NCBI GenBank assembly: GCA_009746045.1
Contig: RPFO01000003.1
Location: forward strand, 1,548,914-1,612,913
Direction: 5' to 3'
Length of the DNA: 64,000 bases
Origin: Mesostigma viride
Taxonomy: Eukaryota > Streptophyta > Mesostigmatophyceae > Mesostigmatales > Mesostigmataceae
Numbering within the stretch: position 1 is the first letter of the stretch; every line of letters begins with the position of its first letter. The notes beneath the pieces are model-generated. The model saw only the letters and a program-made list of their open reading frames with translations, was not told where the DNA came from and did not search any database. This document shows, one piece after another, positions 22,340 through 32,492 of the stretch. The position numbers and the translations under genes are program-made.

Positions 22340-22825
22340 TATTTTCCACCTTTGACGCCGCCGTGCAGGCGGCCCCGGCTTTTTCGACATGCCCTCCATG
22401 AAGATACTGGACCTTACGTGGGCGGGGCCCCGCGATGCTCGACGCGCCACAAGGCCCGCACCTTCAAAGAACAGCTAGTAGTAGAGGCCGGATATGATGG
22501 GAGGCCTAGTGGGCCTCTCCGTGATTTGGAACGAGATGATGGACAAGGCCAAGTGGGCCCAGGTAGTAGAGGACAACGAACCCCCCCCCGTGCCGTGGGG
22601 AAGCGCCCGCGTGTGCAAACATACGGGAAGCACGCCAGACAGGTCCCCTAGGGTAGAGAGCTTAGACTATACTTGGCTTTTGACGTTGTAGATAGATGTT
22701 GTAGATAGATTAGACCGGTATCTAGAACGTTTTGCATCCATCCATCCATCCATCCATCGGGGTTAATGCTCCGCGACTCCCCAACGGGAGCACGAGTCTA
22801 ATAATTAATTAATTAAGATACTGGA
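22340..22825 (+). mobile_element. LINE ORF2 C-terminus plus 3' end, hairpin family B
   Basis: The plus strand encodes VGLSVIWNEMMDKAKWAQV and VPWGSARVCKHTG. These align with GLSVIWRQMVRKDRWQVVM and VGAPRVTKYG of the longer LINE fragment at 33824-34549. The upstream part (LTWAGPRDARRATRPAPSKN) is also related but carries stops and frameshifts. After the coding part come (CCAT)n, GGGGTTAATGCTCCGCGACT, the CTCCC-CAAC-GGGAG hairpin and an AATTAATT tail. It is a dead, 5'-truncated copy. Confidence 0.75.
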
Positions 22826-23029
22826 GCTCGTGTCTTATGGGTCGCACGCCTCGCTCCTTGCCCTGTGCCAGCTGTGCATCCGCGACCATGATGAATGATC
22901 GCTTCCGCAATATACTAGAGTCAGTGACGGCCGGTTAGAAGTAGCTCCCACCACGAACTTGACCCGACCTGCCCGGCTGCATGGTCTCGCCCTCGCCTAT
23001 AGCTTCAGCTCGCCGCTGTCTTTTCCATC

Positions 23030-23561
23030 CTCAAGCGCTCTGCCGATGACCTCCGGGACCCCTCCCCCTTGACCGAATCCACCTTCCTCCTCCACCTTCA
23101 GGAAGCCGATCCCGCAGCAGGGGACTCTGCCGGGCCCTCGCTGCGGATGTGGCAGCTGTGGGCCGCACGCTGCCGCTCAGACTGAAAGCCGAGCTCCCCT
23201 CCATCGAGATCCACCACAACCTCCCGTCCACCCTCCTCGCCTCCACCCCCCGGCCCCCCACCACCACTCACCTCCACCGACGCCATCGACCGCGGCAGCT
23301 CCGAGACATCGAGTGCCTGCAAAACACCGCAGGACTCACCGTCCAGGCGGTGATCGAAGGTCTGATTGCCGCCCAGCCAGCACCTGCTGGCCCTGCCGAC
23401 GATCATGCTCCTCCCACCCAAACAAGCTGGGCGGACATGTTGAAGCATGCAGCACACCACCTCCACCACCTCCACGCACCGACGTCGCAGCACAGCTCAA
23501 GCAGCAGACGCTCTGACTCCTCGTGGAGGGCTTCCGCGAGGAGGCCGAGCTCGACAATTAA
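23030..23561 (+). mobile_element. LINE ORF1-like 5' fragment, frameshifted
   Basis: The plus strand has a Ser/Pro/His-rich coding-like stretch with ECLQNTAGLT and PPTQTSWADMLKHAAHH. A related copy at 29049-29513 has ECLHNTAGLTAARP and APPTQTGLGGHAEAPHH. A SWADMLK-type phrase preceded by a Pro/Thr-rich leader is reminiscent of LINE ORF1 N-termini, but that identification is inference. The copy ends at the TTAA where a DNA transposon begins. Confidence 0.45.
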
Positions 23562-23565
23562 TTAA

Positions 23566-24904
23566 CCCATGGTCCGCCGATGCGGTCCATTTGGACCACA
23601 ACTCACGTAACGTAAATGTAACGCGTAATTCCGTGACCTGCGACGTAAGTGACGTAACGTAAATATGTCCGGCCGGTCGGGGCAGACCCAACGTGAATGA
23701 AAATGCGTAGGTTGGGTAGGTAATTGCGCCATAGCCCAGTAAATACCACCACTTTCTTGCAGGCAGTCACGTGACTTTTGCTAACATTTTTTACCGTTGC
23801 GCACGCGCATAGCGAGATATGGCTGTCAGCGTGCCATTTTGTGGCTATTCAGGGTTCCGCAGCTTGAAATTGGTCAGATGATGACCCCTGAACGATGATG
23901 CATTGTTTTGGTACGTCAAGAATGATCAGATTTATGCTGTTGAGGAAATACGCAGTGGCTGTTACCTCTGTCTTGGTAGTCACTGTCAGACGAGACTTCC
24001 CGTTTGGTATCGCTGGTTTCCTTTGGTTCTTGGGAGTTTCCGTCTGCCTGGGCCTCCCGCGTCTTTACGAAAGTCCGCTGCGCCATTTGCTGGGAACGTG
24101 GAAGCGTTAGACGTCATCTTTGCACATATCTTCAACATGGTAATGATGACGGATGCATGGATAGAGCGGCTATGACCGCCTCTCCCACTAGTAGCTGCAT
24201 AAGTGACGTATGAGCATGCCGGCCAGCGGAACCCGGCCAGGTCATGATCGAGGCAGGTACAGCAATGCGTTTGCACGTTGTTTGCAGGGAAACTCGTACG
24301 TTCTTACATGTCTTTTTATGAGTAGGATAGTGGTTATTGCAACAGCTTTCCATGCCTGCTCTAGGAGGGGTATTAGCCATTATGGTGCATAATTTGTGGC
24401 ACTTTTGGGGGGGATATCGTTCAGTGATGGCAAGTTGGCGTCATGTTTGGATTCCAGCAGGTTTGGCACGCTATTGTGGTCATTTATATTGCATAATTGT
24501 ATAGCATGGCATAGTTGGCTGTTTGCGCGCGCGTAAGCCACACATGTACACGCGTGCATTATACATGTCAAATGGGGTATTCGGGTGGTTTGACCAAAGG
24601 CACCATTGGACTATCCAACTAAATTGTCCAATGTTGGTATTGAGGTTTCTGACACCCCCCTGAGAAAAATGGGGGGATGTACTTTTTCTTGCACGGAAAC
24701 GATCGTCTTTTGGCCAACTTTGGTTGGAGCTATTATCCAAATGCCTTGATATACCAATGGTATTATTGCATATTCTGAAAGCCCTTGAAGTGTAGATATT
24801 CCTAGTACCGGGGTTGAGGGTATTTGGAGTTGTGGTCTAGGAGTTATTATTTTTTTTGATTTTCAGGGGTCAAAAAACCAAAAAAAGTGCTGGCGGACCA
24901 TGGG
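23566..24904. mobile_element. piggyBac-like non-autonomous DNA transposon, 1.34 kb
   Basis: The ends are exact inverted repeats: CCCATGGTCCGCC at the left and GGCGGACCATGGG at the right. They are flanked by TTAA on both sides (23562-23565 and 24905-24908). A TTAA target duplication and termini starting CCC are the hallmark of piggyBac elements. No long open frame with a DDD transposase is seen inside, so it is non-autonomous. The right flank is a long (TTAA)n tract, the tail of a LINE copy, which offers many target sites. Confidence 0.8.
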
Positions 24905-25210
24905 TTAATTAATTAATTAATTAATCAATCAATTAATTAATGTAACTCGTGCCCCCGTTGGGGAGCCACGGAGCACCGAGGTGCACTCTTAATCCCTGCA
25001 TGTGCACAACAGGAAGAAAGGGCAGAAACCCTCTTTCTCCTTCATGCATGCCATGCAGAGGCATGCCACAGCGGCAATCGGACACGCCATATAATAGACG
25101 ATCCGGCAAGTGCTGTGGGTGCAATAAGACCCATGTGAGCATATCATCAGTAACAAGTAGCGTGGGCAAGTAAACTGATCATACGGGTATCCAGGACGTA
25201 GCATGGCTGT
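24905..25210 (-). mobile_element. LINE-type 3' end, hairpin family C, with (TTAA)n tail
   Basis: On the minus strand: a GCACCCACAG block, a TTCTTCCTGTTGTGCACATG stretch, GGGATTAAGAGTGCACCTCG, then GTGGCTCCCCAACGGGGGCAC and a (TTAA)n/(TCAA) tail at 24905-24940. It is closely related to the copy at 21815-22065. Confidence 0.75.
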
Positions 25211-25429
25211 ACAAGGGCTCAATAGTGTAAGCTAGCTGAGGCTGTGGCTGTTTGTGTACCGTGTGTTAGCGGTGCACGTACGTGACTACTAGCTAGTAGG
25301 TATGGTGGCACAGCCTTGGCAAACATTCTAGGCATGGCTGCCATGGTGGCAGTGACTACCAATGGATACAAGCTAGGTCTGTTCAAGCTATTCTAGCCCG
25401 CAGGGGGCGTCCACATCTTGCATGTGGTT

Positions 25430-26665
25430 CAATCAATAATCATCATGCAGGTCCCCGCCCCTCCAGTACACCTTTGGCCAGCTTCTGGGGGTCCTGCTTG
25501 TGGCGGAGGTATTCCGGCCACAGGTCGCGTCGCTGCATGCTGCTGCTGAGCGGGGGTCAGGTCGTCGTCCAGCGTCCAGGTGAGGTCGTGCAACCTCTTG
25601 CGACGAGAAAGGAACCGCCGCTTGTCCTCCTGTCAAGCTCGACAAACGCAGTCTTAACGTCATCGTCAATTAGAACTTGGACCTGGTGTCAGAGAACTCC
25701 GTGAGGCTTGCACAGGCGTTTGAGAACGAAATCCTTGGCCGCATGGGCCTCATTGGTGAGATCAAGCTGGAGGCCCACCGCCTTCCCCGCTCGCGGGAGT
25801 AAGGTGGGACCGCCTCCGGCCTCCGCTGCTGCTCAATTCTTTGAGGACCCGGCGGACAAGATTTCGTTCCTCAGACGCCACAAGCGGCTCGAGAGGACTC
25901 CTCACTATACACCATAATAATAGACGATGACTTGACCCTGGCGCAGTGTTCAACAACGGCGACGGGAGCTATGCCCGACCGGTACCTCCATGCAGCTCCG
26001 GCAGACCGCGGCGGGGAAGCCGGAGTAAGTACTGGAAGGGGGCGGCCATATCTACTCGGCCACAAGCCTTGGCAAGCGACGGCCCGCTGCCCCAGCACCC
26101 TCAGCAACCCCAGCCTATAGGGGACTAATATAGCAATGATGCAGTATAGTAGTGTAGATCGAATAGTAAGGCCTACTAGACAACGTGGCCCAGTTGTACA
26201 TGTACGCCTATTATGGGCCCTATAGAGATGATGCATTAGCACTATTTAGCCATGTACAACATGTGTGCCTATTATGAGCCCCACTACCATGCAGTCTGAT
26301 GACACATAGCATGGTATATCAGTTTAGTCATGCTTCCGGCCCATGCAGAGAGCCGCTCTAGCTCTGCCGAGATGCCATGCCATAGCCACAACCTAGCCAT
26401 ATAACAATCAGAATATAACAATCTTCCATGCACCCCATGCCATGGGCCTTTTAGGTATGATACATGTCATGTGGTGGTGCAGGTGCACTTTGTGCATGGC
26501 AGCATCCAGAGCATGCAGGGGTTGTTTACACCCTACACTTGCAGGAAGTAGCCCAGAATGTATTAGCAGCCTCATCATGCATGCACCCCTAGCTTCTCAG
26601 GGATATGTGCAGTACATGTACTCCCAAGGGAGATATTATGTTTCAATCTAATTTAATTTACCCAA
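25430..26665 (+). mobile_element. LINE ORF1-like fragment with family D 3' end
   Basis: Broken frames on the plus strand encode GEIKLEAHRLPRSRE, then DKISFLRRHKRLERT, then DDLTLAQ. This matches the better kept copy at 35045-35272 (DKLSFLKCRKKLSRTRF, DLTLAQQQRRRELWP). The pattern (two Lys/Arg-rich stretches, then a D-L-T-x-x-Q-Q-x-R-R-x-L-W block, then Gly-Lys-x-V-Y-x-R-G) resembles RNA-binding ORF1 proteins of LINEs. The non-coding part downstream (GTGTAGAT, TGGCCCA, TTGTTTACA...CTTGCAGGAAGTAG) reappears at 35280-35415 and 37430-37600. The copy ends near TACTCCCAAGGGAG and an AATTTAATTTA tail. Confidence 0.6.
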
Positions 26666-26669
26666 GCTA

Positions 26670-27035
26670 ACTCAAATCTATCATCTATTCTATGTAGTAA
26701 GCTACAAAAATTATAGTAGCTACTCTTCTAGCTCAGCAATTAAGCGCCCCCCTGGGGGGGGGCGGGGGGGGCTTGGCAGCCCGGCACTGCATGTCAGGGG
26801 ATGGCGTGTGGGCCTGCGGTCTGCCACCTCTTCTTGTCGCTCCTGCAGTCAGCAGTCCAAGCAAGAGAGAGGGAGGAAATGGCGGTCAGTTCAAACTGGG
26901 CTGGGACCTTCTAGGTCGGCCAGCAACTGATCTGTACAGTACGTATGGCAGGTCTACCCGCCCTGCGGGACTTGTCCTTGGGGCTGCAGGCCAGGTCAGG
27001 ATAGGAGGGGTGACATCTCCAGGCAAAATTTCCTG
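26670..27035. other. No gene seen
   Basis: AT-rich at first, then a C7/G run at 26747-26771 with inverted-repeat character, then GC-rich DNA with no supportable gene. Confidence 0.4.
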
Positions 27036-27120
27036 GATACTAGGGGCCCGTCCCAGGGCCTGACTGCTGCGGTAAGCGCCGGCCCCTGAATTGAATTAGG
27101 GGCTGGCAAGTAAAACGAGG
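27036..27120. repeat. AGGGGCC...GGCCCCT palindromic module
   Basis: CTAGGGGCCC at the left pairs with GGCCCCTGA at the right, around a core containing GACTGCTGCGG. Similar modules occur at 27570-27760. Confidence 0.5.
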
Positions 27121-27175
27121 GTCGGCGGCGGTGGCCCCGTATTACTGGCCCCCAATAGCGCAGCGCTACGTGGCC

Positions 27176-27262
27176 GAGCTGCGGCACCACGTGGCAAGAT
27201 GCGGCACCACGTGGCAAGATGCGGCACCACGTGGCAAGATGAGTCGCCACGTGGCTTGATGC
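27176..27262. repeat. 20-bp tandem repeat containing CCACGTGG
   Basis: GCGGCACCACGTGGCAAGAT occurs three times in tandem, flanked by diverged units. Each unit carries the palindrome CCACGTGG (a G-box-like core). A related unit lies at 27541-27560. Confidence 0.85.
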
Positions 27263-27383
27263 CGGCATGCCTCTCCGGCGACAGGCAATTACTGGGCAAG
27301 ACATATCACAGTACCCTAGTACCATCCGATCTACTTACGTCGCTAAACTATCTCTGTTGGATATGACCGGCGTGGGATTCCAA

Positions 27384-27411
27384 CTAAACTGAACTGAACT
27401 GAACTGAACTG
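27384..27411. repeat. (AACTG)n microsatellite
   Basis: About five AACTG pentamers in tandem. Confidence 0.9.
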
Positions 27412-27569
27412 GGCAAGACATCTGCAGACTGCATGACAGTATAGCGCGGCGCGGCGTGAGGACGGATGCCGACACAGTTTTTTGTGTAGGCATCCGTAGG
27501 CCCGTACATAGCTGGCATCCGGGGCATGGCAAGATGGGACGCCACGTGGCATGATGCCGCATGCCGCGC

Positions 27570-27762
27570 CTGCTGTACAATATGGGGGCCCGAAATCTAG
27601 GGCTGGCGGCTGCATAAAAATTCGGCCCCTGGAATCTCCCCTATAGGGGCCGAAAAGATGGGGGCTATCTAGAATTGGTGCCGGTAGCTGCACGGGCCCC
27701 TAGTATGGAAATAGGGGCCAGACATTCTGGACCGGCGGCTGCAGGATCCGGCCCCTATTTAG
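27570..27762. repeat. Tandem palindromic modules AATAGGGGCC...GGCCCCTATT
   Basis: Three consecutive modules of about 50-70 bp each begin GGGGCC and end GGCCCC, with a shared core (C/T)GG(C/T)(G/A)GCTGCA. The last (27708-27760) has near-perfect ends AAATAGGGGCC and GGCCCCTATTT. They may be miniature inverted-repeat elements or a palindromic minisatellite. Confidence 0.65.
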
Positions 27763-27959
27763 CTTGGCTCAATGTCACCCCTCCTGTCAGGATATGCCGG
27801 CCGCCCGTCCTGGCTGCAATGATGGCCGGCAACAGTCTATAGCCGCTGCATGGTCCGGGCCGGCCGGCCATATTACCAACTCAAGGGCGGTGCATGCATG
27901 TCTACCGGCTGACCAGTGGTTCGAGCAAGATGTCAATGGCTATGTACGCATGCTACTCT

Positions 27960-28312
27960 AGTAACGCTGCCTAATCTCATCATCATGGAGGAGATCGCAC
28001 TCCTGCAGCCTGGTGTCAGAGTTTCCCGCCATCTTAATCTTCGTCGACTTTATCAAGGCCTTCGATTCAACTCTTTTGTGACGAGCCACGAGCCACGAGC
28101 CACGAGGTAGCGCCATGCATGGCTGACCGGTACCGGGGCTGATGTAGATAGCTTAGTGCCATTAGACCGGTAGGACTGTTTGCACCCACCCATCCATCCA
28201 TCGGGGTTAATGCTCCGTGACTCCCCAACGGGAGCACGCGTCTAATTAATTAATTAATTAATTAATTAATTAATTAATTAATTAATTAATTAATTAATTA
28301 ATTAATTAATGG
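27960..28312 (+). mobile_element. LINE fragment: reverse-transcriptase motif fused to family B 3' end
   Basis: At about 28024-28080 the plus strand reads FPAILIFVDFIKAFDSTLL. The IFVDFIKAFD core is the classic LINE reverse-transcriptase motif containing the first catalytic aspartate. A triplicated ACGAGCC follows, then directly the family B 3' end (CCATCCATC, GGGGTTAATGCTCCGTGACT, CTCCC-CAAC-GGGAG hairpin 28217-28237) and a long (TTAA)n tail (28241-28310). Most of ORF2 is missing, so this is an internally deleted copy. Confidence 0.7.
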
Positions 28313-29048
28313 CTGACCGGACAGTCGGCGGAGCTCATAATAACTTCCACATTTGGGCACCAAATTCGGCCGTGAATATCACAATCGCTTCGTCTTTCTA
28401 CTAAGACCCACATATGCACTGATACAATTTCCCAAAGCTATCATGCAATATTATGGCAAGCCAAATTACGCTCGACTACGCAACGCAGGCCATGGCGGCT
28501 GCGATGAGCATTGACGGCCAAGAAATCGCTCGCCTCACAGCTCCGGCTGTAGTTCCGCCCGGCCTGCCAGGCAGAGCAGTGACACTACCCAATTAAGCGT
28601 TAGTAGTGCACTCGGCTCCCATGCGGCCTCGCCCTCGGCATTATTATATCGCCTGATTCCAAACGCAGTCGCCCATGACAGAACCGCGCCATGCAATTCA
28701 GACTGAACCGCGCTTTCGGCTGAAATCCTGGCAAAGTCGACGACCACGACTGCCAGGACCAACATGGCCCCCGGGCAAGTGCCATGCATATGCACTGCCG
28801 GCTCTGGCTACGGGGACTACGCCTCGCTTTACTCGACCTCAGGTGCCCTCCATCTCCACACTGGCCATCATCAAACGCCTTGAATCCGGCCATCCGGACG
28901 GCACCTCGATGAACCCCCACCTTCTGTTCGGGTGCGCCCGGCCCCAACTCCAACACACCAGCTTCTCATGCACTCTGATGGCGAGATCTACTCGGCGCTC
29001 CTTCCACTTCCGTCCCGGCCCAATTAATTCCGCTCCCTGGAGCAGCAC
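28313..29048. other. No gene seen
   Basis: Single-copy-looking DNA with scattered short frames. I find no splice-supported exon and no recognisable repeat except the LINE-like DNA starting near 29049. Confidence 0.35.
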
Positions 29049-29513
29049 GTGACTCCCCTCGCTGCAGCTAGATGTGGCATGCAGCAATGGGCAGCACTTT
29101 GGCTGCTATTAAGCTCCCTCACCTTTCCACCACCGTCACCTCCGCCTCCACCCTCGAGGGGTGGTATAAGGACGTACCGATCCTTGCATGCCTCCACCTC
29201 CACCGCCACCACCGCCTCCACTGCCGCCATCACCGCCCAGCTCCTCGACATCGACATGCGCCTCCACGACAATGCCATCGCAACGGAATGCCTGCATAAC
29301 ACCGCAGGCCTTACGGCCGCCCGGCCTGGAGGCGGTGAAGAATATCGCCGCCCGGACAGCATCTGCTGTCCTAGCCGACGATGCTCCTCCCACCCAGACC
29401 GGCCTGGGCGGACATGCTGAAGCACCACACCACCTCCATGCACCGCCTCCACCATTGCGGCACAAAAACTCAACCTCCGCGAGGAGGCCGACATCGCTGG
29501 CCAAGCGCAGCCA
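29049..29513 (+). mobile_element. LINE ORF1-like 5' fragment, second copy
   Basis: Related to 23030-23561: a Ser/Pro/Thr-rich coding-like leader, ECLHNTAGLTAARP, then APPTQTGLGGHAEAPHH. It stops at the TTAA (29514-29517) that borders the 1.9-kb DNA element. Confidence 0.45.
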
Positions 29514-29517
29514 TTAA

Positions 29518-31438
29518 GGGGACTCGGCGCGGCGAATATTTTCCGCGCCAAAAAAATCCCGCGGTACCCTCCGTACCGTGAAAAGTGGGTGCACGGTGCG
29601 CGCACCCCTTGCGGAAGTGGCCATGGCGACTGCTTTTAGACGAAACGTGACAAATCTGGCTCGCGGAATTAAAGCAGAAAAAATGCTCGATTCTTGGAGA
29701 AAATGAGTTACTGATTCTAATTTATGGTGGGATAGTTGCGATCTATAATGTCGCGGGCTCTTTTTCTTTACCATCGGCAGGGGGGGTCCGGCCTGAATTT
29801 CTGTCGGGATGAATAAAGTATAATGGATGCCTGCAGGTGTGATTGTCGATTGTTGCCAGTTTTGATGGTCCTAATGGAAGCTAGTTTAATGATGTTTCTA
29901 AAGCCGTAAAAATTCCCGCTGCTATCTTTACCTTTCCCGTCATTTTGCAGTAAGATAACATTAGGCCTGCGCGATGCGCGCCCGACCTCTCCATGAAAGG
30001 GTGGCCTTTCTAATTGTGCGCCTGGGCACGAATAAATGCCCGTTATGGTACGTTCTTGTATTAAACGTCCTAAGATAGCGTTTTCCTGCTTTCTTAGCTC
30101 GTTGAGCGTAAGCTTTTTGCCTTCTTTCCGGCCAGATGCAGCCATGAAGTTGCGGGTCCTGGCGCTGCATCGCTGGATTCCTGGATGTTTTTTAGCAAGT
30201 TCGTCTGTGACGTGGCTGGCTTGCTGCAGCGCGTGGCCCACAACCTGTCGGGAAGGTTTAATGCTTTTATTCCCATGCTTCTCTGAAATTTCTTTTGCTT
30301 TATAGACAGTTGTGTTCGAGGAAATTCACGCGGTCTTCCTAAGCAGCGGCATCATTTTCCCCAGACACTGACGAGCTGCATGGCACCTGTCTCCTAAAGA
30401 AAGTGGCTCGTGCTTGTTAGAAAGGAGGCAGTGTGCATTTTGCGGGACACAATGCTTTGGTGGCACATGTATGCGTCAGGTAGGTTGTTCCAATGGTCTC
30501 TTCACCTTTCCCACTGAGTAAATTAGCCTTTGTCATGCTAACCAGAGCAGCTAGCCACAGGTTGGCTGGATAAAAAGTCAGCTTATTTTCTCTTTATATA
30601 CTGCGTGTGTGGTCCTCCACATGTCCGGCTTGTTGGGCATTTTGGAAGAGGGTTTTTGTGATGTTGGGTGGAACAACTTGGTTGTTGGCACAAAATCACA
30701 CATTATTAGCCTGAGATAGGCATGACATATGCTGCTCAGGCGTGTCGTCCTACCAGCCTTGTTGTTAAGGGTAGACTCACAAGGCTGGCTGTGCCGATGG
30801 AGGGGTGGGGCGTATGACGCTCCGGACATCCTCCTCACACTCCGTGATCAAAGTGGGCGTGTTTTTGGGTGTCTAGGGTAGCAAAACAGATGTCATTTTG
30901 GCTCAGCACTAGCTCAATTCTCTTTTAGCGTCTACCCAGGTGGCGGGCATCACAGGAAAATCAATAACTTGAGCTACGCTTGTCAGAATGAGCTCAAACT
31001 TTGGGGTTGTGTTTCCCCCCACTCAGTGGAATATAAAATGTATGGATGACCCAATCTGATGTGTTAATGATTTGATTTATTTTTTTTGGCTCAAAAAAGT
31101 ACCCATTTTGCGGGAAAATTGATAACTCAAACAAATGTGACCATTTTGGCCATGTAAATAGCCCAGCTTTTAAAAAAGTGGGGGAACTTTGCAGAAATGT
31201 ATGGGCAGGTCATTTGGATGAGTGGTTTGTCTTGGGCAAAATATCTCATAAATAGCGTCTTTTTCTATTTTTAGCTCGCCACCGGTGCGTGGTTGGGGTT
31301 AGTACCCCCAACAAGTGGTGGCATGAATTTCTAAACATCATATTTATGGTACTCAATCATCACTAGATGGTTCCCGAGTGCATTGGAACTGATATTCATT
31401 AAAGTCAGTTTTTCAGGCTTTTGGACGTGCGAGTCCCC
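29518..31438 (+). mobile_element. TTAA-flanked inverted-repeat DNA element, copy 1 (1.92 kb)
   Basis: It begins GGGGACTCGGCGCGG after TTAA (29514-29517) and ends GACGTGCGAGTCCCC before TTAA (31439-31442), so the terminal repeat is GGGGACTCG. TTAA duplications are typical of piggyBac and Kolobok superfamilies. The minus strand holds a decayed coding stretch (about 29768-30310) with TVYKAKEISEKHGNKSIKPS, ASHVTDELAKKHPGIQRCSA and ASGRKEGKKLTLNELRKQEN. The inverted copy at 35420-37312 encodes a related, further decayed version. Whether this is a transposase remnant or captured gene I cannot tell. Confidence 0.75.
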
Positions 31439-31442
31439 TTAA

Positions 31443-32060
31443 ACGTCAATTGTCAAGCACTTTGACCAGCCGGCAGGTAAGGAGTCACTCCGAGTCTCTT
31501 GCAAGAGCGTGTTAAGCGCGACAGTCTTATTCCCATGGCACTCACTGGTGAGCTGCAGAGATGTCGGCTGTCCGCCTTTCCCGCGCGCAGGGCAGCTGAA
31601 GGCTGGCCCGGCTCGATAGTCGATCCTGTGCTCCTCACCTTTGATTACTGTATGCAGCCCTGGCTTGCCACTGGCTGACCGTCGGACGTAGATGGCCGCC
31701 CCCTGAACAGTATACAGTACAGTATACCGGCTTCCCTGCCGCTGCATGTCTGCCGGAGATGGATCGAGGTTGGTCCGCCAAAGCTCCCATCGCCGTTGTT
31801 GCTCCACCAAGGTCAAGAAGTCGTCGTCCAGAGTGTAGCGCGAGTCCTCTTGAGCCGCGTCCGGCGTCTGAGGAACGAAATCTTGCCCGCCAGGTTCTCA
31901 AAGATGAGCAGCAGCGGATCGAGGCGCCGGTCCCGCCTTATGTAGCCCGCCGGCGAGCTAGGAAGGCGGTGGGCCTCCAGCTTGATCTCACAAATGGGGC
32001 CCGGCCCATGCGGCCAAGGATTTCTCTCGATCAAACGGCTGTGCAAGCTTCACTGAGTTC
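31443..32060 (-). mobile_element. LINE ORF1-like fragment, minus strand
   Basis: On the minus strand: RNPWPHGPGPICEIKLEAHR, then AGKISFLRRRTRLKRT, a frameshift, then LVEQQRRWELWRTNL and YTVQGAAIYVRR. It is the same order of blocks as 35045-35272 and 25741-26110. It is frameshifted and interrupted, and truncated at its 3' side by the neighbouring DNA element. Confidence 0.6.
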
Positions 32061-32099
32061 TCACCTTCCACTGCCGGCAATTGGCCGATGGGATGCCAT

Positions 32100-32335
32100 G
32101 ATGGAGCTAATTATCTAAGACCTAGTCACAGCTAGGGTTGTGGGCACCACGGCCCGAATTTACTGCTGTGAATGAATCATTGCCATACGTGGTCACACGC
32201 CGGGAGCCCGGCCCCACTGGCTTGGGGGTCACTGGTCTTCTTCATTACTACCTCGATCCTTGTGAGCCATCTGCCTCCAGATTACTGACATGCACCCTGG
32301 AGGGGGCTGCCCTGGCGTGTCAGAGCCCATTGCGG
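32100..32335 (-). mobile_element. LINE ORF2 C-terminal remnant, minus strand
   Basis: The DNA at 32155-32300 aligns base by base with 33855-34010 (CCGAATTTACTGCT...GCCATACGTGGTCACACGC, then GGCTTGGGGGTCACTGG, then CCATCTGCCTCCAGATTAC). It is therefore a short, decayed piece of the same LINE. A further scrap near 32515-32570 resembles 34040-34110. Confidence 0.6.
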
Positions 32336-32492
32336 CGTGGGTATAACATGACATATACATGCCTAGGAATTAGGAGAAAGGGGGTCTCCGGCTGCCGGCC
32401 TTTCTTCCTGTTGTGCACATGCACCCTGGGATTAAAAGCACTTCGGTGCTCGATCCGTGACTCCCCAACGGGGGCACGCGTTTAATTAATTA
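32336..32492 (+). mobile_element. LINE-type 3' end, hairpin family C, plus orientation
   Basis: Contains TTCTTCCTGTTGTGCACATG, GGGATTAAAAGCACTTCGGT (an AGCAC-TTCG-GTGCT hairpin), then GTGACTCCCCAACGGGGGCAC and a TTAATTAATTAA tail. Confidence 0.75.
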
